Of a stretch of DNA of 52,194 nt, positions 16,901-31,158 are shown piece after piece. The first letter of the stretch is position 1. Every line of letters begins with the position of its first letter. The DNA comes from Candidatus Neomarinimicrobiota bacterium (GTDB lineage: Bacteria > Fidelibacterota > Marinisomatia > SCGC-AAA003-L08 > TS1B11). Under the pieces are notes generated by a model. It had not been told where the DNA came from. It saw nothing but the letters and a program-made list of their open reading frames with translations, and did not search any database. Position numbers and translations under genes: made by a program. The stretch is from NCBI GenBank assembly GCA_022560655.1, contig JADFSS010000008.1, positions 1 to 52,194 on the forward strand, given 5' to 3'.

Positions 16901-18111
16901 TCGAAATCCTGCGGGTAGCGGGGTCGGCGCTGTGGGCGCACAAATTCCGGACCCTGCTCACCACGCTGGGCATCGCCATCGGCATCTTCACGGTGGGCGT
17001 CGTGATGGCCATCATCGAGGGGCTCAATTCGTCGTTTGCCAATCAGATATCGGCCCTGGGCTCGGACGTGCTCTACGTGGACAAGCGGGCCTGGTTTCAG
17101 GGACGGGATGCCTGGATCCTCGCGCGCCAGCGCCGCAACCTGGACCTGGATGCGGTGGAATACATCGCCGCCCGCGCCGAGTACGTGAGCCACGCCAGCC
17201 CGCGGATATTTCAGCGTGCGACCGTGAAATACAAGGGGCGGAGTCTTGAATCGGTGGCCGCCCTCGGGGTGCACGAAGACATGGCGGTGATCTCCGGCGA
17301 TGAGGTGGTGGAGGGGCGCTTCATATCGCGGGTGGACACACGGCACAAGAAAGCCGTCGCCGTGATCGGAGCGGCGGTGCGGGAGAACCTGTTCCCCAAC
17401 GAGAACCCCGTGGGCAAGAAAGTGAGCCTCAACGGCCGGCGATTCCTGGTCATCGGGGTGCTGGAGAAGCGGGGCCAAATGCTGGGGCGCAACCTCGACA
17501 ACATGATCTACATCCCGGCCGAGACCCTGCTCAAAATGTTTGGGCGCCGCTGGCGCAACATCTCCATTGCCCTGAAGGCGTCCGACCCGGCACTGGTGGA
17601 TGAGGCCAAGGAGGAGGTGGAAGGGATCATGCGGCGCTACCGTCAGCTGCGGCCCGGCCAGCCCAATGACTTCGCCATCAACCAACAGAGCACCCTGCAG
17701 GACCTGTACGATAACGCCACGCGGATACTCTGGATGGTGGCCATCGGCATCGGCAGCATCGCGCTGATTGTGGGCGGGGTGGGGGTGATGAATATCATGC
17801 TGGTGACCGTAACCGAACGCACGATGGAGATCGGTTTGCGCAAAAGCCTGGGCGCCCGGCGCAGCACCATCCGGTGGCAATTTCTGGTGGAAAGCATGAC
17901 GGTATCGGCCGTGGGGGTGGTGGTGGGTTTCCTGCTGGCCTCCGGGACGGCCATGTTCATTGACCGGGCGACTCCGCTGGCGGCCCGGATTCCCCCCACG
18001 TGGGGCGCGCTGGGTGTGGGCGTCGTCTTTGTGACGGGGCTGGTGTTCGGGCTGTGGCCGGCCAACAAGGCCGCCCGCCTGGACCCCATTGAGGCGCTGC
18101 GGTACGAATAA
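16897..18111 (+). CDS. MacB-like ABC permease, first of two
   Basis: A 404-residue FtsX/MacB permease. One membrane helix at the N-terminus ([20 protein letters not shown]) is followed by a large periplasmic core (MacB_PCD) and three C-terminal helices, with a conserved [20 protein letters not shown] turn and a final [11 protein letters not shown] second, distinct permease of the same family follows with a one-base stop/start overlap. The two proteins presumably form a heterodimer with the ATPase. The substrate is unknown; lipids, peptides or drugs are all possible for the family. Confidence 0.88.
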   Translation: MIEILRVAGSALWAHKFRTLLTTLGIAIGIFTVGVVMAIIEGLNSSFANQISALGSDVLYVDKRAWFQGRDAWILARQRRNLDLDAVEYIAARAEYVSHASPRIFQRATVKYKGRSLESVAALGVHEDMAVISGDEVVEGRFISRVDTRHKKAVAVIGAAVRENLFPNENPVGKKVSLNGRRFLVIGVLEKRGQMLGRNLDNMIYIPAETLLKMFGRRWRNISIALKASDPALVDEAKEEVEGIMRRYRQLRPGQPNDFAINQQSTLQDLYDNATRILWMVAIGIGSIALIVGGVGVMNIMLVTVTERTMEIGLRKSLGARRSTIRWQFLVESMTVSAVGVVVGFLLASGTAMFIDRATPLAARIPPTWGALGVGVVFVTGLVFGLWPANKAARLDPIEALRYE

Positions 18112-19340
18112 TGCTCGAGTTTATCCAGATTGCCTTGCGAGCCATTGTGAGCAACAAGCTGCGTTCGAGCCTGACCCTGCTGGGCGTCGTGATCGGCGTG
18201 TGGGCCATTACCAGCATGCAGGGGGTGGTCAAGGGCTTCGACAACGCCATGCAGGAGCAGCTCAGCGGGCTGGGGTCGGAGTCGTTCGTGATTCAGAAAT
18301 TCCCGGCCGTGATGGTGGGGCAGCGTTGGTGGCGATACGCCCGGCGCAAGGATTTCAGCTACGAGGACGCCCTGTACCTGCAGGCCACCAGCCCCAGCGT
18401 TCAGGCGGCCACTGCGGTGATCGAGCGGCGGATCCAGACGATCAAATACAAGGACAAGAAAACGGCACCCGACGTGCGCGTTATCGGCACCATGGCTGAA
18501 TACCTGACCACGGAATCGGTGGACCTGGCCAGCGGCCGCTTCATTACCGACGATGATGTGACGCATTCGCGGCAGGTGGCGGTTCTCGGGCGCGACGTGG
18601 CGGCGGAACTGTTCCCTTATCGGGACCCGGTTGACCAGCGCATTCTGGTGGGCAACCAGGGCTTCGTGGTGGCGGGGGTGCTGGACCAGGCCTCAGTTAC
18701 TTTTGGCGAGTCGCCCGATGAGATTGTGATCATTCCCATTACCGCCTACCAGAAGGTATTCACCTCATCACAGCGGGGCATGAGCACCACCGCGCTCATC
18801 GTCCGGGCCTGGGATGCCCAGAGCGTGGATCAAGCCGCCGACGAGGTCGTGGCCCTGCTGCGGGTGAGGCGCAAGGTTCCCCTGGGTGAGGAGAACGATT
18901 TCGAATTGATCACCGCCGAATCGCTCATGGGCACCATGATGACCTTCACCGGCTATATCCGCATCGCCGCGATTGGCATCGCCGCTATCTCATTGCTGGT
19001 GGCGGGCATCGGAATCATGAATATCATGCTGGTATCGGTGATGGAGCGGACGCGCGAGATCGGCACCCGCAAGGCTGTGGGGGCCACGCGGCGTGACATA
19101 CGGGTGCAGTTCCTCATCGAGGCGGTGCTGTTGTCGGAGTTGGGGGCCGCCGTGGGCATTGTGCTTGCTGTGCTCACCGCGGCGGGTCTTTCGCCCGTGC
19201 TGCACATGGCGGTGCGCGTACCGCTTTGGGCCATGGTGGCTGCCGTGGGCTACTGCTCCGTTATCGGTATCTTTTTCGGCCTGTTTCCGGCCAACAAAGC
19301 CTCCAAGCTGGACCCCATCGAGGCCCTGCGGTACGAGTAA
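18111..19340 (+). CDS. MacB-like ABC permease, second of two
   Basis: A 409-residue paralogue of the preceding permease with the same plan: N-terminal helix (LTLLGVVIGVWAITSM), periplasmic core, three C-terminal helices, the GIGIMNIMLVSVMERTREI turn and final [10 protein letters not shown]. The periplasmic cores differ throughout, so this is an old duplication and not an assembly error. It ends the five-gene exporter operon, and the sigma-54-like promoter of the next operon follows about 75 bp downstream. Confidence 0.88.
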   Translation: MLEFIQIALRAIVSNKLRSSLTLLGVVIGVWAITSMQGVVKGFDNAMQEQLSGLGSESFVIQKFPAVMVGQRWWRYARRKDFSYEDALYLQATSPSVQAATAVIERRIQTIKYKDKKTAPDVRVIGTMAEYLTTESVDLASGRFITDDDVTHSRQVAVLGRDVAAELFPYRDPVDQRILVGNQGFVVAGVLDQASVTFGESPDEIVIIPITAYQKVFTSSQRGMSTTALIVRAWDAQSVDQAADEVVALLRVRRKVPLGEENDFELITAESLMGTMMTFTGYIRIAAIGIAAISLLVAGIGIMNIMLVSVMERTREIGTRKAVGATRRDIRVQFLIEAVLLSELGAAVGIVLAVLTAAGLSPVLHMAVRVPLWAMVAAVGYCSVIGIFFGLFPANKASKLDPIEALRYE

Positions 19341-19415
19341 ATCGGGCAGCTTTCGGCGGGACCGGGGGGTGCCCCAATCTCCTTGTATTCCCTCATGGCC
19401 CCTTGTAACTTGGCG

Positions 19416-19431
19416 TGGCACGATTCTTGTA
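19416..19431 (+). promoter_or_regulatory. putative sigma-54 (-24/-12) promoter of the gatC-kds-lpt-rpoN operon
   Basis: TGGCACGATTCTTGTA matches the sigma-54 consensus TGGCAC-N5-TTGCA with correct GG-to-GC spacing; the only mismatch is T for C in the -12 GC. Transcription would start near 19442, two bases before the gatC ATG at 19444, giving an almost leaderless mRNA. The operon ends with rpoN, so sigma-54 could act on its own operon. No sigma-54 activator gene is in the window. Confidence 0.5.
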
Positions 19432-19443
19432 CCCCGTCGACAA

Positions 19444-19778
19444 ATGTCCGCTAAACAGACCGTTTCACCGCAAGAAATCCAAAAGATCGCGCAACTGGCG
19501 AAACTGCGACTTGACGTTGCGCAGCTGGACACCTATACGAAGCAGATCAACGCCATTCTGGCGCACGCCCAATCGCTGGAGCAGGTTGACCTGGCAGGCG
19601 TTGAACCGCTGTCCAACGTCCTGGATTTAACGAACGTTTCCCGGCCCGACCGGCCGGCGCCGTCTCTGGAGCGGGACAAGGTGCTGGCCAATGCTCCGCG
19701 GACGGAGGAGGGCGCCCCTGAGAAACGAGCCACCGACGGCGAGTTCTTCCTGGTTCCCCGGATCATCAAGTCCGGCCC

Positions 19779-19782
<4 letters not shown>
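19444..19782 (+). CDS. gatC: Asp-tRNA(Asn)/Glu-tRNA(Gln) amidotransferase subunit C
   Basis: A 112-residue GatC, the small subunit that helps GatA-GatB convert misacylated Glu-tRNA(Gln) or Asp-tRNA(Asn) to the correct amide. The pattern is typical: IQKIAQLAKLRLDVAQLD near the N-terminus, then VEPLSNVLDL and LERDKVLANAPRTEEG, and a C-terminal FFLVPRII. gatA and gatB are not in the window, so the complex is encoded at more than one locus. It starts with ATG at 19444 right after a putative sigma-54 promoter and overlaps kdsB by 4 bp. Confidence 0.92.
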
Positions 19783-22940
<3,158 letters not shown>

Positions 22941-22965
22941 CGGACTGCGCGAGCGTGTCGGCCGG

Positions 22966-23487
22966 GTGAAGGCCCTCTTCCTGGATGTGGACGGTATCCT
23001 CACTGACAGCACGATCTACCTGGGACCGAATAATCTGGAGCTGAAGCGCTTTACCGTGGAGGACGGCGTCGGCTGCGCCCTGGCCCGCCAGGCCAACCTT
23101 ACCCTGGCCCTGATATCGGGGCGTCATTCCGAGGCCACCACGGCGCGTGCGGCACAGCTAGGCATCAAGGACGTTTACCAAGGCTACCTGAACAAACTGC
23201 AGCCCCTGGAGGAGCTGCTGGACAAATATGGTTTCAGCGACGGAGAGGTGGCCTATGTGGGGGATGGCCTGGTTGACCTGCCGGTACTGGAGCGGGTGGG
23301 CGTGGCTATCAGCGTGCCCAATGCCCATCCACTGGTGAAGGCATCGGCGGATTACATTACCGAGCGCTCAGGTGGGCAGGGTGTCGTGCTGGAGGTGGTG
23401 GAATGGATCCTGAGGCACCAGGGTCGTTATGATGAAGTGCTGGCGGGGCTGCGGACCCAAATACACGAGGCTAAGAGGATTGGCTAG
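22966..23487 (+). CDS. kdsC: Kdo-8-phosphate phosphatase (HAD family)
   Basis: A 173-residue HAD phosphatase that removes phosphate from Kdo-8-P. The nucleophile motif FLDVDGILTD is at the N-terminus; LALISGRHSE (motif II), the conserved Lys in the YLNKLQPLEELL segment, and YVGDGLVDLPVL (motif IV) follow. The GTG at 22966 is the first standard start, but it leaves only two residues before the core. In the same frame upstream, codons from ATC at 22930 read IATDGLRERVGRV, which resembles normal KdsC N-termini, so a non-standard ATC start overlapping kdsA is possible. Confidence 0.9.
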   Translation: MKALFLDVDGILTDSTIYLGPNNLELKRFTVEDGVGCALARQANLTLALISGRHSEATTARAAQLGIKDVYQGYLNKLQPLEELLDKYGFSDGEVAYVGDGLVDLPVLERVGVAISVPNAHPLVKASADYITERSGGQGVVLEVVEWILRHQGRYDEVLAGLRTQIHEAKRIG

Positions 23488-24469
23488 GAAATCGAAGCGC
23501 GACGTGTTGGCCATTGGGCGCGACGTTATCCTTCAGGAGGCGGCGGCGGTGGGCGCCCTGGCCGACCGGCTGGGGCCCATGTTTGAGGAAGCCGTGAACC
23601 TCATCTACCGGTGCGAGGGACGGGTCGTGGTGACCGGCATGGGCAAGTCGGGTCAGATTTCCCGCAAGATTGCGGCCACCCTGACAAGTACCGGCACGCC
23701 AGCTCTCTACATCCATCCCAGCGAAAGCCTGCACGGCGATCTGGGAATGCTGGGTGTGTCGGACCTCCTGCTGATCGTCTCCAACAGTGGTGAAACCGAG
23801 GACATACTGCGGATGCTGCCGACGGTAGAGGTGTTGGGCATCCCCATCGTCGCCATCGTGGGGCGGCCCGATTCCACCCTTGCGACCAAGGCGGACGTCT
23901 GGCTGGATGCCAGCGTGGAGCGCGAGGCGGGACCCCTTGAACTGGCCCCCACCAGCAGTACGGCCGCAGCGATGGCAATGGGCGACGCCCTGGCCGTGGC
24001 CCTGCTGGAGCTGCGGGATTTTAAACCTGAAGACTTTGCCCTTTACCACCCCGGTGGCACGCTGGGGAAAAAATTGCTCACCACCGTGGAATCCCTGATG
24101 CACGGCCCAGAGAAACTTCCCCTGGTCAGCCTCGATACCGTCATGCGTCAGGCTATTTTTGTCATCAGTGAAAAGGGATTGGGGATCACCGGCGTGGTGG
24201 ATGCTGACGGCCATCTGGTGGGCTGCATTACGGATGGCGACCTGCGCAGGGGCCTGGAAGGGGGTAATCACCTGCTGGACCTGCCGGCCGAAGCCGTCAT
24301 GAACCGGGAGCCCAAGCGGATTTTGCGCCGCGACCTGGCGGTGAGCGCCCTGGCCACCATGGAGGATTTTGAGATCACCTCGCTGTTCGTCATGGAGGAT
24401 GAGGAGAGCTGGCAGCCGGTGGGGGTGATCCATATTCACGACATTTTCAAATCGGGGATTCGCCGATGA
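23480..24469 (+). CDS. kdsD: D-arabinose-5-phosphate isomerase (SIS + CBS domains)
   Basis: A 329-residue isomerase converting ribulose-5-phosphate to arabinose-5-phosphate, the first step toward Kdo. The SIS sugar-phosphate domain contains VVVTGMGKSGQISRKIAATL and LLLIVSNSGETEDILRML; two CBS domains follow from about residue 200 (VDADGHLVGCITDGDLRRGL). The length matches KdsD of other bacteria (about 328). The chosen start is TTG at 23480, overlapping the kdsC stop by 8 bp and preceded by AAGAGG; earlier ATGs lie inside kdsC and encode unrelated residues. The stop overlaps lptC by 4 bp. Confidence 0.94.
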   Translation: MARKSKRDVLAIGRDVILQEAAAVGALADRLGPMFEEAVNLIYRCEGRVVVTGMGKSGQISRKIAATLTSTGTPALYIHPSESLHGDLGMLGVSDLLLIVSNSGETEDILRMLPTVEVLGIPIVAIVGRPDSTLATKADVWLDASVEREAGPLELAPTSSTAAAMAMGDALAVALLELRDFKPEDFALYHPGGTLGKKLLTTVESLMHGPEKLPLVSLDTVMRQAIFVISEKGLGITGVVDADGHLVGCITDGDLRRGLEGGNHLLDLPAEAVMNREPKRILRRDLAVSALATMEDFEITSLFVMEDEESWQPVGVIHIHDIFKSGIRR

Positions 24470-25006
24470 GCTCGGCGGGCGTCCTGTGGCTCTGGTTGCC
24501 GGTAGTGGTGCTGGTTTCGGGTGGCTGCCGGGACAGTGCGGTGATCCAGCAGCGGGGCAGCACCCGGGACATGTTTCCCGATCATGAAAGCTGGGAGAGC
24601 AGCATTATCATCTCCCGAAACGGTCGCCTGATGACGGTGGCCAATTCGCAGCGGATGATCCAGTATGACAACACGGATATTGCCCACCTCATCGGCAATG
24701 TGCAGGTCGATTTTTACAACGACGAGGGGTTGCACGTGAGTCGGCTCCTGGCCGACAGCGCGGATGTGAATACGCGGACCAACACCATGAGCGCATTCGG
24801 CCATGTAATCATCCGTTCCGATAGCGGGCTGGTGCTGCGGACCCGCTCGCTGCGTTGGGACAATGAGTACGAGATGATGACGACCCAGGATTCGGTCATG
24901 TTCGCCACCGATAACAGTGACACCCTTTACGGTGTGGGGTTCGAGTCCGATGTGGACTTAACCCATTGGAAAATCTATCGGCCCTGGGGTGTCGTGGAGC
25001 GCGGCT

Positions 25007-25023
<17 letters not shown>
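24466..25023 (+). CDS. lptC: LPS export protein LptC (lipoprotein-like)
   Basis: A 185-residue LptC. The N-terminal hydrophobic stretch (LWLWLPVVVLVSGGC) ends in SGGC, so it may be a lipoprotein rather than a single-pass membrane protein as in E. coli. The rest is an OstA/LptC beta-jellyroll (MIQYDNTDIAHLIGNVQVDF, then NTRTNTMSAFGHVIIRSDSG). LptC passes LPS from LptB2FG to LptA. lptB follows directly, while lptA and the permeases are not in the window. Confidence 0.85.
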
Positions 25024-25774
<751 letters not shown>

Positions 25775-25778
25775 GGGC

Positions 25779-27164
25779 GTGCCTGACCTCCAGCAGACGC
25801 AACGGCTAGCGCTACATCTGTCACCCCAGCAGATTCTGCAGTCAAGTATTTTGCAGTTGAACGGTCTCATGCTGGAGCAACGGATCGTGGCGGAGCTGGA
25901 GCAGAACCCCGCACTGGAGCTGCTGGACCAAGAGTTGCCCGCCGAAAATGATGAGGTGGCAGAAAATTCCGAGGATGAAGAAGAAATCGATTGGGAGGAA
26001 CTGCTCAACAGCCCTGAGGACTATAATGTGGCCCGCTACGAGGACCACTCGAAGGAGGATTTCGAGGTCCAATTGGTGGCCACCGAGGAGTTTATGGAGC
26101 GACTATCGCGGCAGTTGGTTGATCTGGGTCTGGCCGAAATCGAGATGCAAATCACCGACGAGCTGCTGGGCAACATCAATAGTGAGGGCTATCTGACCGT
26201 TGAACCGCTGCTGATAGCGGACCGGGTAGGCGTAAGCGAGGAAATGGTGGAAAAGGTCCGGCAGCACATATTACACCTGAATCCAGCCGGTGTGGGGGCC
26301 TTGGATTTGCGGGAGTGCCTCCTGGCCCAGCTGGAGGTGCAAGCTGATAAAAGGCTTCCGGGGCAGGAACTGGCCGTATCCATCGTGACGCGCCACTTTG
26401 ATGATTTTGCCAACCGACGCTACACCCGCATTATGCAGTCCCAGTCGTGCACTGAGGAGGAGCTGCAAGCAGCCATCGACGTGATCTCCCACCTGAATCC
26501 GAAGCCGGGCATGGGCGACAGCGTGGTGGTGGGCGAGTACATTGTGCCGGACATCCTGGTGGAGGATGACGAGGGCGACTGGCTGGTGACCCTGAATGAC
26601 AGCACCCTGCCGGGGCTGAACATCAGCAGCACCTATTTGCACATGCTCGCCAATAAGAAGGCGTACGACTTGGAAACCCGTCAGTTCGCGCGGCGGAAAG
26701 TGGAAGCGGCGCGGTGGTTTATTCAGGCGGTCATGCAGCGCAGACAGACCATGGTGCGGGTCATGTCGGCCATCATTTCCCGGCAGGAGGAGTTCTTCCG
26801 CAAGGGCCACGGGCACCTGAAGCCGATGGTCTTGAGGGATATTGCCGATGACATCGGCATGGACATCTCCACCATCAGCCGGGTCACCAACGGCAAGTAT
26901 GTCCAAACGCCCCACGAGATATTCGAGTTGAAGTACTTTTTCTCCGAGGGCATGACCACCGATGAAGGCGAAGAGGTGTCCACGCGCATCATCAAGGCTG
27001 CCCTGCAGAAGATTATTGACGGCGAGGAGAAGCAGAAACCGCTGAACGACGAATCCCTTGCGAAGCGCCTCAACGAGCAAGGCTACCCACTGGCCCGGCG
27101 GACGGTGGCGAAGTACCGGGAGCAGTTGAAACTGCCCGTTGCGCGGCTGCGTAAGGAGCTGTAG
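25779..27164 (+). CDS. rpoN: RNA polymerase sigma-54 factor
   Basis: A 461-residue sigma-54. The Gln/Leu-rich activator-interacting region begins the protein (LQQTQRLALHLSPQQILQSS), followed by an acidic linker (residues about 48-75), the core-binding domain, and the DNA-binding region with a helix-turn-helix (MDISTISRVTNGKY) and an exact RpoN box ARRTVAKYRE near residue 440. It directs transcription at -24/-12 promoters with enhancer-binding ATPases. It starts at GTG 25779, 4 bp after lptB. A putative sigma-54 promoter precedes the first gene of this operon at 19416. Base composition changes sharply just after its stop. Confidence 0.97.
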   Translation: MPDLQQTQRLALHLSPQQILQSSILQLNGLMLEQRIVAELEQNPALELLDQELPAENDEVAENSEDEEEIDWEELLNSPEDYNVARYEDHSKEDFEVQLVATEEFMERLSRQLVDLGLAEIEMQITDELLGNINSEGYLTVEPLLIADRVGVSEEMVEKVRQHILHLNPAGVGALDLRECLLAQLEVQADKRLPGQELAVSIVTRHFDDFANRRYTRIMQSQSCTEEELQAAIDVISHLNPKPGMGDSVVVGEYIVPDILVEDDEGDWLVTLNDSTLPGLNISSTYLHMLANKKAYDLETRQFARRKVEAARWFIQAVMQRRQTMVRVMSAIISRQEEFFRKGHGHLKPMVLRDIADDIGMDISTISRVTNGKYVQTPHEIFELKYFFSEGMTTDEGEEVSTRIIKAALQKIIDGEEKQKPLNDESLAKRLNEQGYPLARRTVAKYREQLKLPVARLRKEL

Positions 27165-27180
27165 CGCTAGACGCCGCACA

Positions 27181-28089
27181 ATGGGAAACGAAATAAAAAT
27201 TAGGTTTATTCATGAGCTAGCGAATCGCTTTGGACCCCTGAAAAGACTTCCTGACAGTCGGTCTCTCATCGACATCGGCGACGAGTTGGCGCGAGTGTAT
27301 GTTCGCTATTCAGCTCTCCACAAGATAAATAAGACATTTTATGGTCTAAGGGAAAAAGATTTACTCTTGCTCGAAGGGCGTCCGTCCTATATTTGCTTTT
27401 TGTGGGAGGGACAGTTTGAACCTCTTTTGGTTCCTTACTCGGCGTTTGAGGAGGTATTTCAGATAGCTACTGCTGCGTCGGATGGACAATATAAGGTTCA
27501 AGTCTTTCCTAATCGTGATGCTACTGAACTGTACATCGCGAAGCAGGGTAGATTTAATGTTGAAGCCTATTTTGGTTGGGGTGCACTTGAAACACTAGCC
27601 TCTTCATCAGCAAATGAATTGGTACCGGAGCTCTCCCATTCTCAAATCCAGACCCTTCTCGGAGCAATCGGCGCTGCAAAGAAGTTCGATATTTGGATTC
27701 CTCCAAGTGATCGTAGTGGCCTTGATTATTCGCTCACCGATCGATTCGATTGCCGCAAATCGCTCCCTACTGGATTTGATCCAGTCAGCAATACATTAAA
27801 AGAAATAGATGTTCTTTGGATTCAACGAGGGTCTAATGAACTCAGAGCCCTTTTTGAAGTGGAGCATTCCACGCCAATCTATTCAGGACTCTTGCGATTT
27901 AATGATATCCATCTCGCAACTCCTCAGCAGCATCCTAGATATAGTATTGTTGCGAATGACACTCGCAGAGCACTTTTTGTACGGCAGGTAAACCGGCCCA
28001 CATTTCGGACAAGCGGCTTGAATGAGGTCTGTACGTTCCTAGAATATGCCGATGTGTATGGCTGGAATAATCGGCTTAATCGTCTATGA
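27181..28089 (+). CDS. unrecognised AT-rich gene, possible PD-(D/E)xK-like nuclease
   Basis: A 302-residue protein with no family I can name. A conserved-looking segment at residues 208-230 has D210, then 15 residues later E226-V-E228 (the EIDVLWI strand, then FEVEHSTPIYSG). That D...ExE geometry resembles the active site of PD-(D/E)xK nucleases of the BamHI type, where Glu replaces Lys. The protein lacks membrane segments and a signal peptide. Its DNA is visibly poorer in G+C than the flanking genes (about 37% over 27301-27360 against roughly 60% nearby), suggesting transfer. It starts at ATG 27181, 16 bp after rpoN, with no clear ribosome site. A nuclease or defence role is inference; a non-enzymatic protein is possible. 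Confidence 0.6.
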   Translation: MGNEIKIRFIHELANRFGPLKRLPDSRSLIDIGDELARVYVRYSALHKINKTFYGLREKDLLLLEGRPSYICFLWEGQFEPLLVPYSAFEEVFQIATAASDGQYKVQVFPNRDATELYIAKQGRFNVEAYFGWGALETLASSSANELVPELSHSQIQTLLGAIGAAKKFDIWIPPSDRSGLDYSLTDRFDCRKSLPTGFDPVSNTLKEIDVLWIQRGSNELRALFEVEHSTPIYSGLLRFNDIHLATPQQHPRYSIVANDTRRALFVRQVNRPTFRTSGLNEVCTFLEYADVYGWNNRLNRL

Positions 28090-28105
28090 CTGAGGAGAGA
28101 GGCAC

Positions 28106-28303
28106 ATGGACGGAGACGAAGCGGAAAAAGTTTGGATTGTTGTGAATGTGTGGCGTGGAATGGCAATAGAAGTCGAAGCATTCGATAAGATCGAGGCCGC
28201 ATGGGAAAGACAGGCAAAATGGCGCGAAGGAATGGATCCGATTTGCGACGAAGCAGTTGTTTTTGAGGCGGACATACAATCAAAACAGGCGTTATTAAAA
28301 TGA
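28106..28303 (+). CDS. small unrecognised protein of the AT-rich islet
   Basis: A 65-residue acidic protein (VWIVVNVWRGMAIEVEAF near the start, then a helix WERQAKWREGM). A strong GAGGAGAGAGG ribosome site precedes the ATG, which supports translation. It follows the nuclease-like gene by 16 bp, shares its lower G+C, and its TGA overlaps the hslV ATG (ATGA). It may be the partner (for example inhibitor or co-factor) of the larger protein; no family was recognised. Confidence 0.6.
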   Translation: MDGDEAEKVWIVVNVWRGMAIEVEAFDKIEAAWERQAKWREGMDPICDEAVVFEADIQSKQALLK

Positions 28304-28838
28304 ACCAAACCCCCATCCGCTCCACCACCATCCTGGGCGTCCGCTTGGGGCGGAAGGTGGCCATGGGCGGCGATGGCCAGGTGACCATGGGCGAGATGCA
28401 GCTTAAGAGCCGGGCCGTAAAGGTGCGGGTCTTTCCCGGTGACAAAGTGTTAGGGGGTTTTGCCGGCGCCGTGGCCGATGCCCTGACCCTGTTCGAAAAA
28501 TTTGAGGGCAAGCTGGAGGAGTACAGCCAGAACCTGCAGCGGGCCGCCGTGGAGCTGGCCAAAGAGTGGCGGACCGATAAATACCTGCGGGAGCTGGACG
28601 CCTTTCTGGCGCTGATGGACACGCGGCACAGCTACATTCTATCGGGCTCGGGGGACGTGATTGATCCTGAGGACCAGTTGATCAGCATCGGGTCGGGCAG
28701 TGGTTATGCCCTGGCGGCGGCACGGGCGCTCATCATGTCCGGCGAGAAAAATCCCCGCGTGGTGGTCCAGAAGGCCCTGGAGATCACCGCCGATATCTGC
28801 ATCTACTCCAACGATTATATTACCATCCTCGAGCTGTG

Positions 28839-28839
<1 letters not shown>
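28300..28839 (+). CDS. hslV: ATP-dependent protease subunit HslV
   Basis: A 179-residue proteasome-like peptidase. The mature protein should begin at Thr9 (short propeptide MNQTPIRS, then [11 protein letters not shown]), the N-terminal threonine nucleophile; [10 protein letters not shown] and AVKVRVF follow as in the family. HslV dodecamers degrade proteins fed by HslU. Its ATG overlaps the stop of the AT-rich small gene by 4 bp, so its translation is coupled to the islet. hslU starts on its stop. Confidence 0.95.
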
Positions 28840-30206
<1,367 letters not shown>

Positions 30207-30237
30207 GCGGAGGAAACCGGCTTCCCCGGAGAGCAGA

Positions 30238-31158
30238 ATGACCTCCCAGCATTTCCTCCACATCACCGATCTGACTCCCGCTGAAATAGAGCATATCTTC
30301 GACCTGGCGGCCCGCACCAAGGCCCGTTTCAGGGATGGCCACGACTACCGCCCGTTCCGGGGCCTCTCGCTGGCCATGATTTTCGCCAAGCCGTCCGCCC
30401 GGACGCGCATCTCCTTCGAGACCGGCTTCTACCGCCTGGGCGGGCACGCCCTCTACCTGGGGCCGGACGATATGGGTCTGGGGCGGCGCGAGGCGGTAAA
30501 AGACGTGGCGCGGGTGGTGAGCCGCTACAACGATATGATCATGGCGCGGCTGTTCGACCACGCTCACATACTGGAGCTGGCCGAGCACGCCACGGTGCCG
30601 GTGGTCAACGGGCTTACCGACTACAACCATCCCTGCCAGATCATGGCGGACATGTTCACCATTCGGGAGCGCCGGGGGCATTTGAACGACCTGAAAATCA
30701 CCTACATTGGTGCCGGCAACAACATCGTGCACTCGTGGCTGCGGCTTGCGGCGCGGCTCCCCTTTGGTCTCACCATCGCCTGCCCGGAGGGTTATGGGCC
30801 CGACCCTGAAACAGTTACCCTGGCAGAGAAGGCCGGCCTGAGCCAGGTGGCCATCAGCCACGACCCAGCCGCCGCCGTGGCCGGGGCCGACGTGGTCTAT
30901 ACCGACGTGTGGGCCAGCATGGGCCAGAAGGAGGAAGCAGCGGAGCGGCAGGCCCGCTTCGAGGGGTTCCAGGTGACGGCAGAGCTCATGGCTGCCACGG
31001 GCAAAAAGAGCTGGTTCATGCACTGCCTGCCTGCCGAGCGGGGTGTGGAAGTGACCGATGAGGTGCTGGACGGGGAGGCGTCCATCGTCTTTGACCAGGC
31101 GGAGAACCGCATGCACGTGCAAAATGCCATCATGCTCGCCCTCCTCGGCAAGGCCTAG
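30238..31158 (+). CDS. argF: ornithine carbamoyltransferase
   Basis: A 306-residue cytosolic transferase making citrulline from ornithine and carbamoyl phosphate. Motifs are SARTRISFETG (carbamoyl-phosphate site, SARTR in place of STRTR), DYNHPCQIMADM, the YTDVWASMGQ (ornithine loop) and FMHCLPAERG (HCLP). The length is normal. N-acetylornithine carbamoyltransferase, found in some Bacteroidota, is less likely because the sequence follows the ordinary OTC pattern. It starts with ATG after GGAGAGC and probably shares a transcript with hslVU. Confidence 0.9.
   Translation: MTSQHFLHITDLTPAEIEHIFDLAARTKARFRDGHDYRPFRGLSLAMIFAKPSARTRISFETGFYRLGGHALYLGPDDMGLGRREAVKDVARVVSRYNDMIMARLFDHAHILELAEHATVPVVNGLTDYNHPCQIMADMFTIRERRGHLNDLKITYIGAGNNIVHSWLRLAARLPFGLTIACPEGYGPDPETVTLAEKAGLSQVAISHDPAAAVAGADVVYTDVWASMGQKEEAAERQARFEGFQVTAELMAATGKKSWFMHCLPAERGVEVTDEVLDGEASIVFDQAENRMHVQNAIMLALLGKA

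Noticed and set aside
18111-19340. Second MacB-like permease as an assembly duplication of the first
   Set aside because: The two protein sequences differ throughout the periplasmic core and share only family motifs, so they are real paralogues.
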